A stretch of 29,610 nucleotides of DNA from DASZTU01 sp035547675 (GCA_035547675.1 DASZUI010000090.1:1-29610), one strand, 5' to 3'; positions 17,025 through 25,260 are shown, numbered from the stretch's first letter. A program made the numbers and translations. The notes: generated from the sequence alone by a model not told the origin.

Positions 17025-17135
17025 CCCTCGCCCCTCTGGGGAGAGGGTGCCCGGCAGGGCGGTGAGGGGCACCGCGCGGCATACCGTGAGCGCGCGGGTC
17101 CCCTCACCCTGGCCCTCTCCCCATAGGGGCGAGGG
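17025..17135. repeat. long imperfect palindromic repeat, second family
   Basis: CCCTCGCCCCT plus GGGGAGAGGG (17025-17047) is mirrored by CCCTCTCCCC plus AGGGGCGAGGG (17113-17135), with inner GTGAGGGG/CCCCTCAC. It fills the gap between the cytochrome b and ThuA-like genes. Such GC-rich repeats are common between genes in Hyphomicrobiales. Confidence 0.7.
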
Positions 17136-17151
17136 GACGGGCGACCCCGTC

Positions 17152-17796
17152 CTACTCCCGCGCCGCCCAGTTGATGCCGCGCCTGAGGATCGTGGCCATT
17201 TCCGGCACCTCGAACTCCCTCGCCTGGTGCCCAAGCGACGAATAGAACACCCGGCCCCTGCCGAAGCGCCGCTTCCAGGCCACCGGCATCACCACGCCCT
17301 TGATCGTCGGCGGCCCGTATTCGCCCGAAAAAATGGTTGTCGCCAACACCTCGTTGGAGGGATCGACAAGCATGTAATATTGCTCGGAATGGTAGGAGAA
17401 GCTCTTGATCCCCTGCATGATGGGATCGTCCGGCGCCGCCACGTCGACCGTATAGTCGATGATGTTGCCCGGATGGGCGACCCATTGGCCGCCGACCATG
17501 AACTGGTACTCGGCCGCCTCGCGGAAGGCGCCGCCCATGCCATGATGGCCGGCGATGCCGACGCCGCCCTCCACCGCCTTGACGAGATTCTGCACCTCGT
17601 GCTTGGCGATCTCGCCCCTGGTGAAAATGGGCACGATCAGCGACAGCTCGTGCAGCCCCGAATCGGCGAAAGCCGCCGTTTCGGTTTCCATTCGCACCGA
17701 AAAGCCGTCCTCGTGCAGCCAGCGCCGGTAGATCGCGGCACATTCGGCCGGCTCGTGCCCTTCCCAGCCGCCATAGACGATCAGCGCTGTCCGCAT
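17152..17796 (-). CDS. ThuA-like domain protein
   Basis: A 214-residue protein with a ThuA fold, a class I glutamine amidotransferase-like domain without the usual catalytic Cys. Recognisable parts are the opening ALIVYGGWEGHEPAECAAIY, GGVGIAGHHGMGGAFREAAEYQFMVGGQWVAHPG, SFSYHSEQYYMLVDPSNEVLATT, MPVAWKRRFGRGRVFYSSLGHQAREF and the terminal ILRRGINWAA. ThuA proteins act in catabolism of trehalose and related disaccharides through 3-keto derivatives in rhizobia; the exact reaction in this case is unknown. The ATG at 17796 follows GGGAGGACAGG, an excellent ribosome site. It is the last gene of a three-gene minus-strand group, 94 bases after the dehydrogenase gene. It is clearly distinct from the other ThuA protein in the group. 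Confidence 0.9.
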   Translation of the reverse strand: MRTALIVYGGWEGHEPAECAAIYRRWLHEDGFSVRMETETAAFADSGLHELSLIVPIFTRGEIAKHEVQNLVKAVEGGVGIAGHHGMGGAFREAAEYQFMVGGQWVAHPGNIIDYTVDVAAPDDPIMQGIKSFSYHSEQYYMLVDPSNEVLATTIFSGEYGPPTIKGVVMPVAWKRRFGRGRVFYSSLGHQAREFEVPEMATILRRGINWAARE

Positions 17797-17890
17797 CCTG
17801 TCCTCCCGCCCCGAAGTCGCGGGAGATTAGCGGGGGACAGGGAGGAGCGAAAGCCTCGCCCACCTTGCCCCGCCCTGCGGCCCCCGGCTG

Positions 17891-18937
17891 TTATCTGACC
17901 GAAAGCTCCTTGCGCTCGGCGTCGGTCTGCATCGCCATGTCGAGCACGCGCTGCAGTTCGGCGGCGTGGCGGAAGGTCGGCTCGAGCGTCGTCCCCTGGC
18001 GCACCGCCTCCGCGAAGCGCTGGTAATTGGTCGGCACCGGCTCGACCGCCACGTCTTTCCAGATCGGCCCCTCGATGTCTTCGCCCGTGCAGGCCCTGAG
18101 GCTCGACCCGTCAGTGCCGTGCTGCACCTCGAGCGCCCCCTGGTCGCCGAAAATCCTGAGCCGCAGCGTATTGAGATAGCCGGTCGCGAAGCGGCTCGCA
18201 TGGATCATGCCCAGCGCGCCATTGGCGAACTCCACCGACATGCTGAAGCTGTCATTGGCGTCGAGCGGATAGTCCCCGATCCGGTCGCCGTCGGCCTTGT
18301 GGAAGGTTTGCAGCCGCGCGAAGCCCCGGGTGATGTCGCTCGCCGCGCCATAGACCGCGAAATCGAGGATATGCACGCCGACATCGCCCAGCACGCCGTT
18401 CGAGCCATGCCCGGTCGACAGCCGCCACGGCCAGCGCGGCTCGGTCCGCCAGTCGCCCCAGGCATGCGACACCAGCCAGCTTTGCAGATAGGAGGCCTCC
18501 ACATGGCGCACCTGCCCCACCGCGCCGGCCAGCACCATCTGCCGGGCTCTCTGCAGCTGGGCCACATTGCGATAGGTCAGATTGACCATGTTGACCACGC
18601 CCGCCTTTTCGGCCGCCGTGGTCATTTCCAGCGCCTTGGCATAGTCCGTCGCCAGCGGCTTCTCGCAGAAAATATGCTTGCCGGCCGCAACCACCGCCAT
18701 CGTCGTGGGGTGGTGCGCGGCGTCCGGCGTCACATTGGCGACGGCATCGAACTCGCCCCAGTCCAGCGCTTCATCCAGCGATCCGAAGCGCTTTGGAATG
18801 CTGTGGCCATCGGCGAAGGCGGTAAGCCGCGTGGGATCGACATCGACGGCCCCGACGATCTCGACCCCCTCGATCGCTTCGAAATGCGTGGCATGGTTGG
18901 AAGCCATGCTTCCCGTCCCAAGGATAAGCAGACGCAT
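17891..18937 (-). CDS. Gfo/Idh/MocA family oxidoreductase (ThuB-like)
   Basis: A 348-residue NAD(P)-dependent sugar dehydrogenase. The N-terminal Rossmann domain shows ILGTGSMASNHATHF (5-19) and the family motif CEKPLATD (EKP at 92-94); the C-terminal alpha/beta domain has GVLGDVGVHILDFAVY with the Asp and His of the active site region. ThuB of rhizobia belongs to this family and oxidises trehalose and related disaccharides to 3-keto forms, so a role next to ThuA proteins is sensible. Substrate specificity cannot be read from sequence. The ATG at 18937 follows AGGAAA. It lies 93 bases downstream of the second ThuA gene. The coding sequence contains CCGAAGCGCTTTGG (18783-18796), one base off the LacI-type palindrome upstream of the operon. 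Confidence 0.93.
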   Translation of the reverse strand: MRLLILGTGSMASNHATHFEAIEGVEIVGAVDVDPTRLTAFADGHSIPKRFGSLDEALDWGEFDAVANVTPDAAHHPTTMAVVAAGKHIFCEKPLATDYAKALEMTTAAEKAGVVNMVNLTYRNVAQLQRARQMVLAGAVGQVRHVEASYLQSWLVSHAWGDWRTEPRWPWRLSTGHGSNGVLGDVGVHILDFAVYGAASDITRGFARLQTFHKADGDRIGDYPLDANDSFSMSVEFANGALGMIHASRFATGYLNTLRLRIFGDQGALEVQHGTDGSSLRACTGEDIEGPIWKDVAVEPVPTNYQRFAEAVRQGTTLEPTFRHAAELQRVLDMAMQTDAERKELSVR

Positions 18938-19030
18938 GAGTTTTTCCTGTTGCAGGCGGATGCCGGGCGCGGGTATCGGCCGCCTGCCCGGCCGGTTGGG
19001 ATGGAAATGGGGCGAAAGCCTAGCGGAAGC

Positions 19031-19816
19031 CTACCGAAAGCCTTCCTGGCCCGCCTCGTGCAGATGCGGTCCGCGCGCGGTGATCTTCTCGGGCGCCTGC
19101 TCCACCGGCCGGTTGGGCGCCGAATGGATGTTGATGGCCTGCGCCGTCGGGTTGTAGGCCCAGTTGACCGCGTTGCGCAGCACCTGGCCGATCACCGGCT
19201 GATGATAGGTGGGATAGGTCTCGTGCCCGGGCTGGAAGTAGAAGATATTGCCTGCCCCGCGCCGGTAGGTCAGGCCCGAGCGGAACACCTCGCCGCCCTG
19301 GAACCAGCCGATGAACACCGTTTCGAGCGGCTCGGGCACGGTGAAGGGCTCGCCATACATCTCCTCCATCTCGAGCTCGAAATATTGCGGCAGGCCGGCC
19401 GCGATAGGATGTCCGGGATTGACCACCCAGAGCCGCTCCCGCTCCCCCGCCTCGCGCCAGTTGAGCGCGCAGGGCGAGCCCATCAGCCGCTTGAATATCT
19501 TCGAGAAATGCCCGGAGTGGAGGACGATCAGGCCCATCCCCTCCCAGACGCGTGCCGCCACGCGCTCGACGATCGCATCCTCCACCTGCCCATGCGCCGC
19601 ATGGCCCCACCAGAGCAGCACGTCGGTTTCCTTGAGCCTGGCCTCGGTCAGCCCATGTTCCGGCTGCTGCAGGGTCGCGGTCGAAGCGGTGATGTTGGGG
19701 TCCTGGCGCAATTGCTCGGCGATCCGCTCATGCATCCCCTTGGGATAGTTCTCGGCCACCGTCTTGTTCTTCTGCTCGTGGACGTTCTCGCCCCATACCA
19801 GCGCTCTGATGGCCAC
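19031..19816 (-). CDS. ThuA family protein (trehalose utilisation)
   Basis: A 261-residue ThuA-domain protein. Typical stretches are IRALVWGENVHEQKN at the start, DVLLWWGHAAHGQVEDAIVERV, GMGLIVLHSGHFSKIFKRLMG, CALNWREAGERERLWVVNPGHPIAAGLP, EEMYGEPFTVPEP, FIGWFQGGEVFRSGLTYRRGAGNIFYFQPGHE and YPTYHQPVIGQVLRNAVNWA. It matches rhizobial ThuA more closely than the shorter paralogue does. The chosen start is the GTG at 19816, preceded by GAGGAGAGATCC; the open frame runs on for about 64 codons without a ribosome site and with non-family sequence. It is the first gene of the group, so ThuA, dehydrogenase and second ThuA are probably co-expressed from the promoter and palindrome at 19877-19915. No sugar transporter for it is seen in the window. 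Confidence 0.92.
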   Translation of the reverse strand: MAIRALVWGENVHEQKNKTVAENYPKGMHERIAEQLRQDPNITASTATLQQPEHGLTEARLKETDVLLWWGHAAHGQVEDAIVERVAARVWEGMGLIVLHSGHFSKIFKRLMGSPCALNWREAGERERLWVVNPGHPIAAGLPQYFELEMEEMYGEPFTVPEPLETVFIGWFQGGEVFRSGLTYRRGAGNIFYFQPGHETYPTYHQPVIGQVLRNAVNWAYNPTAQAINIHSAPNRPVEQAPEKITARGPHLHEAGQEGFR

Positions 19817-19876
19817 GGATCTCTCCTCGTTTTTGCAGGCGCTTGCGGCCGCCTCCGGTCCGCGAAACGCGATAGG

Positions 19877-19905
19877 AACATGGGCGCGGCCCAGCCTCTT
19901 CCCAA
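19877..19905 (-). promoter_or_regulatory. candidate promoter of the ThuA operon
   Basis: On the minus strand, TTGGGA (19905-19900), 17 bases and CATGTT (19882-19877). The -35 element lies inside the 14-bp palindrome, a layout suited to repression. The -10 is only fair. Confidence 0.35.
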
Positions 19906-19915
19906 AGCGCTTTGG
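19902..19915. promoter_or_regulatory. LacI-type operator
   Basis: CCAAAGCGCTTTGG is a perfect 14-bp palindrome with the central CG characteristic of LacI/GalR operators of sugar operons. It lies about 90 bases upstream of the first ThuA start codon. No LacI-family gene is in the window. Confidence 0.6.
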
Positions 19916-20131
19916 CCCGACGGGCGCAGGTTCTGCACCTGCCCCCCGAAAAACGCAAGGCCGGGATATCGGGAATTCGCTGTCATGCATTTCCAGGCCG
20001 ACGGGCATCCGCCCGGCTGCCCTGGCGCGCCGTTCCGCGCGCTCGGCGGCCGCGTCAATGTTACGATTTGATGACGGAAAAACCGCCCGATTTCCGCGGC
20101 TTTCATCGCGCTGTCACATTGCCCGAAGCAT

Positions 20132-20165
20132 CTGTCATCCAGTTGACACACGGCAAAAGTAATGC
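20132..20165 (+). promoter_or_regulatory. Pho box and promoter of the ABC importer operon
   Basis: CTGTCAT (20132-20138), four bases, TTGACAC (20143-20149), ten bases and TAATGC (20160-20165). The two 7-mers at 11-base spacing, and the ten-base distance to the -10, follow the layout of PhoB-dependent promoters; the E. coli phoA box is CTGTCAT-AAAG-TTGTCAC. A further CTGTCAC lies at 20111. The rest of the 418-base gap (19817-20234) holds the LacI-type operator but no supported gene. Confidence 0.55.
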
Positions 20166-20234
20166 GTCGCTCACCCGTGAGGTGACCCGCCAATTCCGTC
20201 ACCGGAAACGGACCATCATGCCTGGAGGCTCAAG

Positions 20235-21341
20235 ATGAAACTGTCTGCGGTTCTCGCCGCGACCGCATCGGTCGTCGCGATACTGACCTCGATTGCTCCG
20301 TCCTATGCGGATTCCCTGGACGACCTCTATGCGGCGGCCAAGAAAGAGGGCCAGCTCACCACCATCGCCCTGCCCCATGACTGGTGCGGCTATGGCGCCG
20401 TTATTGATGGTTTCAAGAAGAAATATCCGGGCATCACCGTCAACGAGCTGAACCCCGATGCCGGCTCGGGCGACGAGATCCAGGCCATCATCGCCAACAA
20501 GGGCAATACCGGCCCGCAGGCGCCCGACGTGATCGACGTCGGCCTCTCCTTCGGCCCCTCGGCCAAGGACCAGAAGCTGATCCAGCCCTATAAGGTCGCC
20601 ACCTGGGACTCGATCCCCGACACCGCCAAGGACGCCGACGGCTATTGGTACGGCGACTATTACGGCGTGATGGCGTTCCTGGTGAACGACGACCTCGTCA
20701 AGAACCCGCCCAAGACCTGGGCCGACCTGCAGAAGCCGGAATATGCCAATCAGGTCGCCCTGTCGGGTGATCCGCGCGTCTCCAATCAGGCGATCCAGTC
20801 GGTCTATGCGGCCGGCCTCGCTTCGGGCGGCAAGCCGGGCGAAGACGCCGGCACCAAGGGCCTCGACTTCTTCTCCAAGCTGAACAAGGCGGGCAATTTC
20901 GTCCCGGTTATCGGCAAGTCGGCGCCGCTCGCCCAGGGCACGACCCCGATCGTGACCAATTGGGACTATAACGCCCTCGCCTGGCGCGACGGCTTTGCGG
21001 GCAACCCGAAGGCCGAAGTGATCGTGCCGTCCGACGCGGTCGTTGCCGGCGTCTATGTCCAGGCGATCAGCGCCTTTGCGCCGCACCCGAACGCCGCCAA
21101 GCTCTGGATGGAATATCTCTATTCGGACGAAGGCCAGATCGGCTGGCTCGCCGGCTATTGCCACCCGATCCGCTTCAACGACCTGGCCAAGAACGGCAAG
21201 GTGCCCGCCGACCTGCTGGCCAAGCTGCCGCCGGCCGATCTCTACGCCAAGGCCGTATTCCCGACGCTCGACGAACAGAAGGCTGCTTCCGATGTGATCA
21301 CCAAGCAGTGGGATTCGGTCGTCGGCGCCAATGTCCAGTAA
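20235..21341 (+). CDS. ABC transporter periplasmic substrate-binding protein
   Basis: A 368-residue type II periplasmic binding protein of the iron(III)/polyamine/2-aminoethylphosphonate group. The signal peptide ends at APSYA (about residue 25). The mature start LDDLYAAAKKEGQLTTIALP and the strands GVMAFLVNDDLVKNPPKTWADL, YANQVALSGDPRVSN and APHPNAAKLWMEYLYSDEGQ are typical of the group. The ATG at 20235 follows TGGAGG. Two permeases and an ATPase follow with overlapping or nearly overlapping ends, giving a complete importer. Sequence alone does not fix the ligand. The PhoB-type promoter argues for a phosphorus compound such as a phosphonate or organophosphate; polyamine or iron are alternatives. 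No phosphonatase or C-P lyase gene is nearby. Confidence 0.9.
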   Translation: MKLSAVLAATASVVAILTSIAPSYADSLDDLYAAAKKEGQLTTIALPHDWCGYGAVIDGFKKKYPGITVNELNPDAGSGDEIQAIIANKGNTGPQAPDVIDVGLSFGPSAKDQKLIQPYKVATWDSIPDTAKDADGYWYGDYYGVMAFLVNDDLVKNPPKTWADLQKPEYANQVALSGDPRVSNQAIQSVYAAGLASGGKPGEDAGTKGLDFFSKLNKAGNFVPVIGKSAPLAQGTTPIVTNWDYNALAWRDGFAGNPKAEVIVPSDAVVAGVYVQAISAFAPHPNAAKLWMEYLYSDEGQIGWLAGYCHPIRFNDLAKNGKVPADLLAKLPPADLYAKAVFPTLDEQKAASDVITKQWDSVVGANVQ

Positions 21342-22266
21342 TTCGGACAGCGTCATTTCTGTTGTTGCCCCGGCTTCGGCCGGGGTGACCCCTGCAGGGG
21401 GCCGGTTGAGCCTGTTCGCTGGCCTGCGCTGGGGCGACTATCTGGGCGTTGCGCCCTTTCTGCTCTTCGCCGTCCTGTTTCTGATCGTGCCGACCCTGTT
21501 CCTTATCGTCGGTGCGTTCCAGGCGCCCGACGGCAGCTTTACCCTGCAAAACATCATCGATCTCGGCACGCCGCAGATCCTGTCGTCGTTCTGGATTTCG
21601 ATCCGCGTTTCTGCCGCTTCCGCTATTGCTGGCGCCGTTCTCGGGCTCATTCTCGCGCTTGCCGTGATCCGCGGGGCCTTGCCCGAAGCGATCCGCTCGG
21701 CCGTGATGACCTTTTCGGGGGTCGCCTCCAATTTCGCCGGCATTCCGCTGGCCTTCGCCTTCATCGCCACCCTTGGCCGGCTCGGCCTCGTCACCGTGCT
21801 GCTGCGAACCCTTGTCGGTTTCGACATGTACCGCTCGGGCTTCAACCTGCTCTCCTTCTGGGGCCTGACGGTCACCTATTGCTACTTCCAGATTCCGCTG
21901 ATGATCCTCATCATCGCCCCGGCGATCGACGGCCTGAAGAAGGAATGGAGCGAGGCGGCCCAGACGCTCGGGGCCAGCACCTTCCAGTTCTGGCGCTATA
22001 TCGGCCTGCCCGTGCTCTGGCCGAACCTGCTCGGCACGCTCTCGCTGCTTTTCGCCAATGCCTTCGGCGCCATCGCCACCGCCTATGCGCTGACCGGCTC
22101 GTCGCTCAATATCGTGCCCATCCTGCTCTATGCCCAAATCCGCGGCGACGTGCTCAATAATCCGGGGCTCGGCGCCGCCCTGGCGCTCGGCATGATCGTC
22201 ATCACGGCGGTCGCCAACATTCTCTACCTGGTGATCCGCACCCGGGCGGAACGGTGGCTCAAATGA
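21331..22266 (+). CDS. ABC transporter permease (first)
   Basis: A 311-residue integral membrane protein with about six transmembrane helices after a soluble N-terminal extension of some 40 residues. The cytoplasmic EAA loop that docks on the ATPase is EAAQTLGASTFQFWRYIGLP near residues 210-230. Its gene starts inside the end of the binding-protein gene (11-base overlap) and ends with an ATGA overlap to the second permease, so all are co-translated. It belongs to the PotB/ThiP-like permeases that form heterodimers. The substrate is undetermined. Confidence 0.92.
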   Translation: MSSNSDSVISVVAPASAGVTPAGGRLSLFAGLRWGDYLGVAPFLLFAVLFLIVPTLFLIVGAFQAPDGSFTLQNIIDLGTPQILSSFWISIRVSAASAIAGAVLGLILALAVIRGALPEAIRSAVMTFSGVASNFAGIPLAFAFIATLGRLGLVTVLLRTLVGFDMYRSGFNLLSFWGLTVTYCYFQIPLMILIIAPAIDGLKKEWSEAAQTLGASTFQFWRYIGLPVLWPNLLGTLSLLFANAFGAIATAYALTGSSLNIVPILLYAQIRGDVLNNPGLGAALALGMIVITAVANILYLVIRTRAERWLK

Positions 22267-23063
22267 AGCGCGGCAAATTCTGGTCGGGTAAGTTCTGGTC
22301 CTGGGTGGTCTTCGTCGTCGGCGCGCTCTATTTCATCGTGCCGCTGCTGGCGACCATACAGTTCTCGCTTTCGATCCGCCGCGGCACCTGGAGCCTCGAC
22401 GCCTATGCCAATGTCTTCCAGCAGCCGCAATTCCAGCAGACCTTCACCTATTCGCTGATCATTGCGGTCGCCGCCATCATCGTCGGCCTGCTGCTCGTGG
22501 TGCCGGCCGCCTATTTCGTCCGGCTCAGAGCGCCGCAGCTTCGCCCGCTCATCGAATTCGTCACCCTGCTGCCGCTGATCATACCGCCGATCATCCTGGT
22601 CTTCGGCTATATCCGGCTCTATTCCTCCTCCTCGATCCTGCCGCTCACCAATACCGATATCGGCACCAACATCCTGCTGACACTCGCCTATGTGGCGCTC
22701 GCCCTGCCCTACATGTACCGGGCGGTCGATACCGGCCTCAGGACCATCGACGTGCAGACCCTCACCGAGGCCGCCGATATTCTTGGCGCCAACACGCTGA
22801 CGATCCTGCTGCGGGTGATCTTTCCCAATATTATCGTGGCCGCGCTCTCCGGCGCCTTCCTGACGCTTGCCATCGTCATCGGGGAATTCACCATCGCCAG
22901 CCTGCTCAACCGCCCGGCCTTCGGCGTCTATATGCAGAACATCGGCGCGAACCGCGCCTACGAGCCCGCGGCGCTCGCCGTGATCTCCTTCATCATCACC
23001 TGGGCCGCCATGGGCATGATCCAATTGCTCGCCCGCTTCGCCCCCAAAACGGCACGGACCTGA
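22263..23063 (+). CDS. ABC transporter permease (second)
   Basis: A 266-residue PotC-like permease with about six transmembrane helices. The EAA loop is EAADILGANTLTILLRVIFP near residues 170-190. The ATG at 22263 overlaps the stop codon of the first permease as ATGA; a GTG nine bases earlier is possible but less likely. The extreme start repeats KFWSGKFWSW, a lysine- and tryptophan-rich membrane entry. Together with the first permease it makes the transport channel; the ATPase gene follows after five bases. Confidence 0.92.
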   Translation: MKRGKFWSGKFWSWVVFVVGALYFIVPLLATIQFSLSIRRGTWSLDAYANVFQQPQFQQTFTYSLIIAVAAIIVGLLLVVPAAYFVRLRAPQLRPLIEFVTLLPLIIPPIILVFGYIRLYSSSSILPLTNTDIGTNILLTLAYVALALPYMYRAVDTGLRTIDVQTLTEAADILGANTLTILLRVIFPNIIVAALSGAFLTLAIVIGEFTIASLLNRPAFGVYMQNIGANRAYEPAALAVISFIITWAAMGMIQLLARFAPKTART

Positions 23064-23068
23064 TCGCC

Positions 23069-24130
23069 ATGGCTGAAGAATTCCTGCGCATCGAAAATCT
23101 GGTCAAAGCCTTCAACGGCAATACCGTGGTCAAGGGCGCCAACCTCGCCTTCAACCAGGGCGAGTTCATCTCGCTGCTCGGTCCGTCGGGCTGCGGCAAG
23201 ACGACGATCCTCAGGATGATCGCCGGCTTCGAGCGCCCCACCTCGGGCGCCATCCTGGTCGAGGGCAAGGACATCAGCCCGTTGCCGCCCAACCAGCGCA
23301 AGATCGGCATGGTGTTCCAGGCCTATGCGCTTTTCCCCAATATGAATGTCGAGGACAATGTCGGCTTCGGCCTTCGCATCGCCGGCATGCCGGCCGCCGA
23401 GCGCCGCGCCCGCGTCGAGGAAATGCTGAAGCTGATCGGCCTGCCCGGCTTCGGCAAGCGCTTCCCCTTCGAAATGTCCGGCGGCCAGCAGCAGCGCGTC
23501 GCGCTTGCGCGCGCGCTTGCGCCCAAGCCGCGCATGCTGCTCCTCGACGAGCCGCTTTCCGCGCTCGACGCCAAAATCCGCGTCTCGCTGCGCCAGGAAA
23601 TCCGCGCCATCCAGCGCGATCTCGGCATCACCACCGTTTTCGTGACGCACGACCAGGAAGAGGCGCTGTCGATCTCCGACCGGATCGTCGTGCTCTCGGC
23701 CGGCAATGTCGAGCAGTTCGGCACGCCCTTCGAAATCTACAACAAGCCCGCGACGCGCTTCGTGGCGCAGTTCGTCGGCACCATCAACACCCTCGAGGCC
23801 GAGGTGGTGGACCCCGCGGAAAAATCCGTCTCGGTCGACGGCCAGACCTTCAGCGTGCCCCGCCTGCCCGACGGGACCCGCGGCCCCGTGTCGCTGACGC
23901 TGCGCCCGGAGGCCGTTTCGCTCGGCAAGCCCAATGGCCAGGATATCGTCCTGTCCGGCAAAGTCTCGGAAGTGAGCTTCCTCGGCTCGGTCATCCGCCT
24001 CAGGGTCGATCTCGGCCGCAATCAGCTCAGCCTCGACACCTTCAACGACCGGCACACGCCACCGCCCATGCTCGACCAGCAGGTGCAGGTTTCGATGTCG
24101 TCAAACGACATTCTCATTTTGCCGAACTGA
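23069..24130 (+). CDS. ABC transporter ATP-binding protein (PotA/FbpC type)
   Basis: A 353-residue ATPase. The nucleotide-binding domain has Walker A GPSGCGKT (38-45), the Q-loop FQAYALFP, the signature MSGGQQQR (136-143), Walker B LLLDEP (157-162) and the switch His194 in FVTHDQEEAL. From about residue 235 the C-terminal part forms a TOBE domain (LRPEAVSLG, SEVSFLGSVIRLRVDL), as in importers of polyamines, iron, sulfate and phosphonates. It closes the four-gene importer operon five bases after the second permease. Downstream lies a palindromic repeat instead of a clear terminator. Confidence 0.95.
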   Translation: MAEEFLRIENLVKAFNGNTVVKGANLAFNQGEFISLLGPSGCGKTTILRMIAGFERPTSGAILVEGKDISPLPPNQRKIGMVFQAYALFPNMNVEDNVGFGLRIAGMPAAERRARVEEMLKLIGLPGFGKRFPFEMSGGQQQRVALARALAPKPRMLLLDEPLSALDAKIRVSLRQEIRAIQRDLGITTVFVTHDQEEALSISDRIVVLSAGNVEQFGTPFEIYNKPATRFVAQFVGTINTLEAEVVDPAEKSVSVDGQTFSVPRLPDGTRGPVSLTLRPEAVSLGKPNGQDIVLSGKVSEVSFLGSVIRLRVDLGRNQLSLDTFNDRHTPPPMLDQQVQVSMSSNDILILPN

Positions 24131-24179
24131 GCGGCCAGTCGGCTGGACTGAATTTCCGGTGTGGCTAAGTAGAGTGTGC

Positions 24180-24287
24180 GCTGCCCATGGTTCGAGGGTC
24201 GCTGCGCTCCCACCTCACCATGAGGTCGTGGAACAAACACCGCCTCATCCTGAGGTGCGACCGAAGGGAGCCTCGAAGGATGTGCCA
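24180..24287. repeat. composite palindromic repeat (REP/BIME-like), copy 2
   Basis: It begins with GCTGCCCATGGTTCGAGG, the same 18 bases as copy 1, contains ACCTCACCATGAGGT, and ends with the inverted counterpart of the copy 1 left half. The latter matches 34 of 35 bases when reverse-complemented. It separates the ABC operon from the sulfurtransferase gene. Confidence 0.75.
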
Positions 24288-24359
24288 CGCGCACCACCGG
24301 CTGGCTTGGCATCCGCCCCGAAATGACGGACAACCACCTCACTTCATCCCGAGGCTCAA

Positions 24360-25193
24360 ATGTCCGACTGGTTCGTCTCCACCGACTGGCTCGCCCAGCA
24401 CCTGAAATCGCCTGATATCGCCGTCCTCGATGCCAGCTGGTACCTGCCGACCGCCGGCCGCGACGCCCATGCCGAATATCTCGCCGGCCATATCCCGGGC
24501 GCCGTTTTCTTCGACATCGACGCCATCGCCGACCACAAGACGAACCTGCCGCACATGCTGCCGACGCCCGCGGATTTCGCCCGCATGGTCGGCGCGCTCG
24601 GCATTTCGGACAAGATGACGATCGTGGTCTATGACGAGCCCGGGCTCTTCTCCGCGCCGCGCGTCCGCTGGACCTTCCTCGCCATGGGCGCCAGGGACGT
24701 CAGGATTCTGGCGGGCGGCGGCGCCAGATGGCGCCGGGAAGGCAGGCCGCTGGAAAAGGGTGCGCCGACCCGCGCGCCGGCACATTTCCAGCCGCATTTC
24801 GACAGCGCGCGCGTAATGGACTTCGCCGCCGTCGACCGCCACCGCCGCGACGGCGAAACGACGCTTGTCGACGCCCGTCCGGCCCCGCGCTTCTACGGCA
24901 AGGAGCCGGAGCCGCGCCCCGGGCTCAGGGCCGGCCACATCCCCGGCGCGGTCAACGTGCCCTCGGGCAGCCTCGTCCGCGACGGCGAAATACTGCCGCC
25001 GAAGGAACTGGCCAAGACCTTCGCCGAGGCCGGCATCGATCTCGAAGGCCCGATCATCGCCAGCTGCGGCTCCGGCATCACCGCAGCCGTCGTGGCGCTC
25101 GGCCTCGAGATCGCCGGCGCCAAACAGGTCGCCATCTATGACGGCTCCTGGGCCGAGTGGGGCGCGAGGCCCGATGCGGCGGTCGAAACGTAA
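24360..25193 (+). CDS. sseA: 3-mercaptopyruvate sulfurtransferase
   Basis: A 277-residue tandem rhodanese protein. The N-terminal inactive domain has VLDASWYLPTAGRDAHAEY and GHIPGAVFFDID; the C-terminal catalytic domain has LVDARPAPRFYGKEPEPRPG, GHIPGAVNVPSGSL and the active-site loop CGSGITA with Cys236. The CG(S/T)G(V/I)T loop marks mercaptopyruvate sulfurtransferases, whereas thiosulfate sulfurtransferases have CRKGVT. The enzyme moves sulfur from 3-mercaptopyruvate to thiols or cyanide and serves cysteine catabolism. The ATG at 24360 has a modest GAGG upstream. It converges on the aspartate aminotransferase gene, which could supply mercaptopyruvate from cysteine, but the pairing may be chance. 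Confidence 0.94.
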   Translation: MSDWFVSTDWLAQHLKSPDIAVLDASWYLPTAGRDAHAEYLAGHIPGAVFFDIDAIADHKTNLPHMLPTPADFARMVGALGISDKMTIVVYDEPGLFSAPRVRWTFLAMGARDVRILAGGGARWRREGRPLEKGAPTRAPAHFQPHFDSARVMDFAAVDRHRRDGETTLVDARPAPRFYGKEPEPRPGLRAGHIPGAVNVPSGSLVRDGEILPPKELAKTFAEAGIDLEGPIIASCGSGITAAVVALGLEIAGAKQVAIYDGSWAEWGARPDAAVET

Positions 25194-25260
25194 CAGGGCT
25201 AAAGCGGATGCGTCGCCGCCGCGCCCCGGCGGCTATGCACTCGCCCAATCCACCTCCTCA

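Noticed and set aside
17966..20071. 701-codon plus-strand frame opposite the dehydrogenase and ThuA genes
   Set aside because: Arg/His/Pro-rich antisense shadow that crosses two genes and an intergenic gap; no domain is visible.
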